From assembly GCF_047795645.1 (NCBI RefSeq), contig NZ_CP181045.1, positions 2,356,001-2,420,000 on the forward strand: a stretch of 64,000 nt of DNA. The letters run 5' to 3'. Below the pieces are notes generated by a model. It worked only from the letters and a program-made list of their open reading frames with translations. It searched no databases and had not been told where the DNA came from. Positions 61,401-64,000 of the stretch are shown here, in pieces (position 1 is the stretch's first letter; each line of letters starts with the position of its first letter). The translations under genes and the position numbers were made by a program. Source of the stretch: Salipaludibacillus sp047795645 (GTDB lineage Bacteria > Bacillota > Bacilli > Bacillales > Salisediminibacteriaceae).

Positions 61401-64000
61401 AGAAAAGTCAAAAATACGTTGATTTGCTTGGTTTCCTTTTACTTTGACCCATGTAGACATTGTCATGCTTTCCAAATCTAAATCACTTATTAGATTCTCT
61501 GGAAGTTCCACATAACCTGTTTCACCGTCAAGTTCAACCGCTCCAACCGACTCTCCTACTGTATCCTCAGTTGTAATTTCTGCTCCACCAATTAATTGAG
61601 CATCAAATCCATTACCGGAAATATCTTTTACCGTCGTTCCCTCAACATCTTCAGGGTTAAATGAATAATGAACAACTGGCTCACCGGAAGCTTCTGGTGC
61701 TGGTAAAGCATATTCTTCTTGTAGCGCATCATACTCAGCACGTGTAATCGGCATGACAGTTCCATGACGAGGTCCTGGAGGAAGCGCATACCCGGAATCT
61801 TCTATAAGATTATTAACTAATTGTTGCCCATCTTCTAAATCATCTGTCCAACGAACATGGTATGGCCATGAATCTAAGAACAAATACCACTTGTCTTCAT
61901 CTGAATGAATGTCTTTAAATATCGTCTGACCCTCATTATTACCGCCATGACCTATTAATCCGCGATTTCCATCTCTTGTCCCTGGAACAGGTTCAAATTG
62001 AAATCCATTATCGACAATACCATCGGCATCGTAATAAAAGTCATCTGCTTTTTCGTAATAAACTTTGAACCCTACTTCCGATTTAGTGAATCGATAAAGT
62101 GTTCCTTCATTTTCAATAAACGATACGTCAATTGTAGGAAAACCTTCATCAATCATTACTTTCGGTTCAGAGAATGTATGGAAATCTCTTGTTGTCGCAT
62201 AATACATAACATTGTACTGTCCTGATGGTCTACCGTTTGGATAATCTCCGTAAGTATCTTCGTTTTTCATCGAAGAAGCCCAAAAGACTACATATTCACC
62301 CGTTGGTTCGTGATACCAAGCTTCAGGTGCCCACGTATTACCACCATTTTCTGGAGCAACTTCTACCATTCTTTGGTCGCTCCAATTCACAAGATCATCT
62401 GATTCCCAAATCATAAGAGAATGACTTCCTGTAATTTGCGCTTGGTCAAAATTCGTACTCTCACCCATTTTTAAATCTGTTGCAATCATATAAAACTTAT
62501 CACCTTCAGGAGATCTCATAATAAATGGATCTCTCAATCCCTCTTCACCCATCGTTGATTGAATAACTGATTGCCCATTATTCAGTGCTCTCCAATTTAG
62601 AGGGTCTTCGGCTGTTGCAAATGAAATTTCTTCTCCACCTTCATACTCTCCAGTAAAATAAGAAAAGAAGTAAGCATCATAGTCTATTTCGCCAGGTGCT
62701 TCTAAAACTTGAACGTCAAATATTTTTTCTGTTTGTTCAGCACCTTTTGATACCGTTGCAGTTAATTTAACTGCAGTATCCGCATCCGGACGTGTTACCC
62801 AACCAAGTTTCAGATCATCATCACCTGCTTCTTCTGAACCTTTAATAATTTCTGGATTTGATGATTCCCACGTAATTGTCGAACCATGTTCTCCAGTAAT
62901 AGGTAATCTCAGATTTCCTTTAACCTGGTCTTGGTTGTAAATAACTATATTTGCTGCATCTAAATCTGCTCGTTGTTGATCCCCAAACTCTTTTAATACG
63001 ACAACACTAAACATTTTTTCTGAAGTAAATCCTGCATATGAAAGAGTCGCAGTAAGATCTACTGTTGCGTCTGAATCATTAACACCTGGTCGAATTACTG
63101 TTCCATCATCTTGAATTACATCTGAATCGCTTGAGGTCCATGCTATCTTTACGCCATGTTTTCCTATTGTTGGTAGTGCCAAATTTCTCGTAATTTCATC
63201 TATATTTTCATCTCCTGCTGCTAAATAGTCTGAGATATTTAGAGAGTCTTTGGCGTCGTTTATAACTAACTCACCAATTAGGTCAACTTTTTCTGCCGTT
63301 TCATCGTACAAAAACTCAACTTCTTCGTCCGTTAGTGCTCCATCATAAACACGGAAATCTCCTATCATTCCTTTGAAATAAGGATCGTTTCCAAAAATCG
63401 ATTTTCCAATAAAACCTGAAAAATCAGATGATAGATCTATGATATTTTCTAGTGCTTGTCCTCCAGCAGAACCTGAAGCGACTTCTTCGCCGTTAACATA
63501 TAATGTCAATGAATCTGAAGATCCTGAAAAGACTACAGTAACAACTTCCCAATCTCTTTCTTGTAAACTTTCAGTACTTCTTATAAGAGTTTCACCTCTC
63601 CAACCACTATCTGATATACCTGTTGCAGCAACGTTACTGTTGCTAATACCATGTCTTGGCGTAACAAAAAAATAACCATTGCCGTACTCGATATCGCTAT
63701 CTACCCTTCCTAACCCAAAAATCCAACGGTTCTGACCATCATTATCCCAGTTTACAAGGGTAGAAACTGTCACATCTTCTATGCCGTTTAGCAGATCTTC
63801 ACCGTCCGTTCCCTTCGGAATTTCAATATATCCACTATTGGAATTTGAACTTCCACCGTCGAAACCGACGTAACCGACATCATCATTTTGGACGAGTTGC
63901 CCATTTTCCGGATTTTTAAACGCCCCGTCAAACGAAACCTCACTTCCAGAAACGTCTTTGATTATGGGTTGTCCACTATTTTCTTCAGTCGTTTTCATAT
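56946..64000 (-). CDS. Giant multidomain GH43-like protein with peptidoglycan-binding tail (copy 2, N-terminus outside window)
   Basis: At least 2350 residues. The frame is open to the right edge and the first visible Met lies inside a LamG domain, so the signal peptide and true start are beyond 64000. Approximate domains counted from the Met at 63998 are: LamG 1-230; two Ig-like repeats 245-435; GH43-like 436-755; LamG 775-1000; LamG 1010-1225; two Ig-like repeats 1240-1425; GH43-like 1433-1740; Big_2 1753-1836; FIVAR 1840-1905; and six peptidoglycan-binding modules 1909-2350. Both GH43-like units have RDPFI near the expected catalytic base, NTWAPE and an EGP/EGQ acid site. It is probably wall-bound and acts on arabinan or related side chains. 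The C-terminal third is a near copy of the downstream gene. Confidence 0.87.
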   Translation of the reverse strand, partial: MKTTEENSGQPIIKDVSGSEVSFDGAFKNPENGQLVQNDDVGYVGFDGGSSNSNSGYIEIPKGTDGEDLLNGIEDVTVSTLVNWDNDGQNRWIFGLGRVDSDIEYGNGYFFVTPRHGISNSNVAATGISDSGWRGETLIRSTESLQERDWEVVTVVFSGSSDSLTLYVNGEEVASGSAGGQALENIIDLSSDFSGFIGKSIFGNDPYFKGMIGDFRVYDGALTDEEVEFLYDETAEKVDLIGELVINDAKDSLNISDYLAAGDENIDEITRNLALPTIGKHGVKIAWTSSDSDVIQDDGTVIRPGVNDSDATVDLTATLSYAGFTSEKMFSVVVLKEFGDQQRADLDAANIVIYNQDQVKGNLRLPITGEHGSTITWESSNPEIIKGSEEAGDDDLKLGWVTRPDADTAVKLTATVSKGAEQTEKIFDVQVLEAPGEIDYDAYFFSYFTGEYEGGEEISFATAEDPLNWRALNNGQSVIQSTMGEEGLRDPFIMRSPEGDKFYMIATDLKMGESTNFDQAQITGSHSLMIWESDDLVNWSDQRMVEVAPENGGNTWAPEAWYHEPTGEYVVFWASSMKNEDTYGDYPNGRPSGQYNVMYYATTRDFHTFSEPKVMIDEGFPTIDVSFIENEGTLYRFTKSEVGFKVYYEKADDFYYDADGIVDNGFQFEPVPGTRDGNRGLIGHGGNNEGQTIFKDIHSDEDKWYLFLDSWPYHVRWTDDLEDGQQLVNNLIEDSGYALPPGPRHGTVMPITRAEYDALQEEYALPAPEASGEPVVHYSFNPEDVEGTTVKDISGNGFDAQLIGGAEITTEDTVGESVGAVELDGETGYVELPENLISDLDLESMTMSTWVKVKGNQANQRIFDFSSETGRNVNRNTMYLSTQGDSGNLEFAIVTPFTEKFSNQNTLLGSNYKYALRDSRISTNQWQHIAITIEGFDAVMYLNGEEVSRSSTYNVEPRMLLETTMNYLGKSRRDSHNLFDGIFDEFQVYNRALSSGEIKTLADEEFINPIEEPGDGDKILHYEMNNIDGTTVPDTTGNYDADWINPENSEWIRGENTGAISFDGGTTSSYIEMPEGVLDGLESVTVSSLVNWKGNNQAEWIFALGQDSDKYFYVTPSRNSGNNSARLGLGITSWQNEAAANGTTGTLDSDNWKVVTAVMDGEEETLTLYIDGVEVGTGSTNGYTLEEINNANGRSGFIGRSFYASDPYFGGMIADFQVYNDALSASEVSDLQEGMDEKIAEMNGFILEYVANQLDYEFFMNNNENKDELTSHLLFHTSGDYDTSLTWESSNQDIISNDGTVTRPSYEEGSQEVVITVTISDGTNSVEKEFTVTVFRLPTDSEAMINDAKDLKVYNINDVRGNLTLPTTGENGSTITWDTADSSVITTTGEVYRPAYGSGDVTVRLNATITLNDELITKSFLATVKEMPEKVDYEGYLFSYMRGEGRSDGEQIFFSLSEGNDPLNYQALNNNNPAIISELGEEGLRDPFIIRSPEGDKFYMIATDLRIYGNHDWHRAQTRGSRSIMVWESTDLINWSEQRMAEVAPSEAGNTWAPEIYYDDTTGEYIVFWASKLYENEAQRNSGATYNRMMYTKTRDFHTFTEPEIYIDYGYSVIDTTMLEHDGKIYRFHKDERNNSTEAPDGKYIFQDVGDSILDENFELIKRSVGRDYVGHTEGPIIFKSNTEEKWYLFVDEFAQRGYVPLESTDLDSGEWTEPSSYSFPSGIRHGSVLPVTKAEHERLMENVPSVEEPSTEITVTGVTLNEETVTLSAGEEVELVATVTPEDAENKHVTWSSSDEDVAVVDENGKVTALREGSVYITVTTVNGGYMAVSSVTVEGEVIPEVNTEELESLLDTAKAYTNEGEYTEESFASLQSGIAEAEETLANEEVTQEDIDAAVTALQAAIDQLEAATDPDPVLKDGYTGEEVVTLKQNLSQLGFGNFPASPSERFGPVTESVVRSFQHYFGLEATGMAGEETLSLIDEILNSIYTDGNTAPEIRDLKLDLTLLGFGNFPMDPSENYGPVTMGVVSDFQAANQLVVSGIADPVTLALLAEQVDALTLDVPYKDGDTGQEIVTLKENLTLLGFGNFPTLPSEHFGPVTESVVVAFQNYFGLDVSGEADQTTLDLIDEILNGIYTDGNSASEIRDLKLDLTLLGYGNFPTDPSENYGPVTMGVVRAYQEANDLVVSGIADPVTLALLAEQVDEIKLDVPYKDGDVGYEIFLLKLNLTQLGFGNFPSSPSDVYGPVTEAVVSSFQVYFDLEVTREANQETLDLMDEILNSVYTDGKSAPEVKDMKLKLTSLGYGNFPSDPSENYGPVTMGVVRDFQQANDLIVSGIADYVTLAKLDSLSE

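Noticed and set aside
63996..63998. ATG at 63998 as the true start of giant gene 2
   Set aside because: It lies inside a LamG domain and there is no signal peptide; the frame is open to the window edge.

Overview
This 64-kb window looks like the chromosome of a low-GC Gram-positive bacterium of the Bacillaceae, plausibly a soil or salt/alkali-tolerant species. The evidence is strong GGAGG-type ribosome sites, sigma-A-like promoters, catabolite-response (cre) palindromes, a DegV protein, a fruRKA operon, a class D sortase and a rhamnogalacturonan cluster that closely resembles the yes genes of Bacillus subtilis. The genus is an inference. I saw no rRNA, tRNA, insertion sequence, prophage or CRISPR array.

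Left third (1-21 kb): housekeeping and accessory genes. A leftward molybdenum-cofactor operon runs fdhE, mobA, moeA and a second MoeA fused to a substrate-binding-like domain, the last cut by the window edge. Next come a polysaccharide deacetylase, a universal stress protein, a DUF2642 protein, two unrecognised membrane-anchored proteins, and a MetY-type sulfhydrylase with an unusual C-terminal extension and a structured leader. A HAD phosphatase, the fruR-fruK-fruA operon, a lone CstR-type persulfide sensor, a PQQ-type sugar dehydrogenase lipoprotein, an acidic surface protein with its own class D sortase, a membrane-anchored MurF-like protein lacking its last domain, and DegV follow.

Middle (21-34 kb): a leftward cluster of aldehyde dehydrogenase, homoserine dehydrogenase, gamma-type PLP enzyme and ectoine-hydrolase-like M24 protein, facing a PucR-type regulator, an NSS sodium symporter and an M20 amidohydrolase. 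I read this as a candidate variant route for ectoine or a related diamino-acid compound. An RpiR regulator diverges from a 6-phospho-beta-glucosidase gene.

Right third (34-64 kb): a pectin side-chain (rhamnogalacturonan/arabinan) utilisation region, nearly all leftward. It has a KduD-type dehydrogenase, a cytoplasmic PL11 rhamnogalacturonan lyase, a YesN/YesM-type two-component system, a YesL-type membrane protein, a YesO/P/Q-type sugar importer, a Gfo/Idh/MocA oxidoreductase, and two giant secreted multidomain proteins carrying LamG, Ig-like and GH43-like modules. Both giants end in six peptidoglycan-binding modules that are colinear and nearly identical at DNA level. The apparent logic is extracellular trimming by wall-bound enzymes, import, then cytoplasmic lysis and oxidation, under two-component and catabolite control.

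The strangest object is a 52-bp tandem array of about 20 units (42249-43288). It lies between the yesL-like promoter and a NERD-domain gene and splits the yes-like genes into two blocks.
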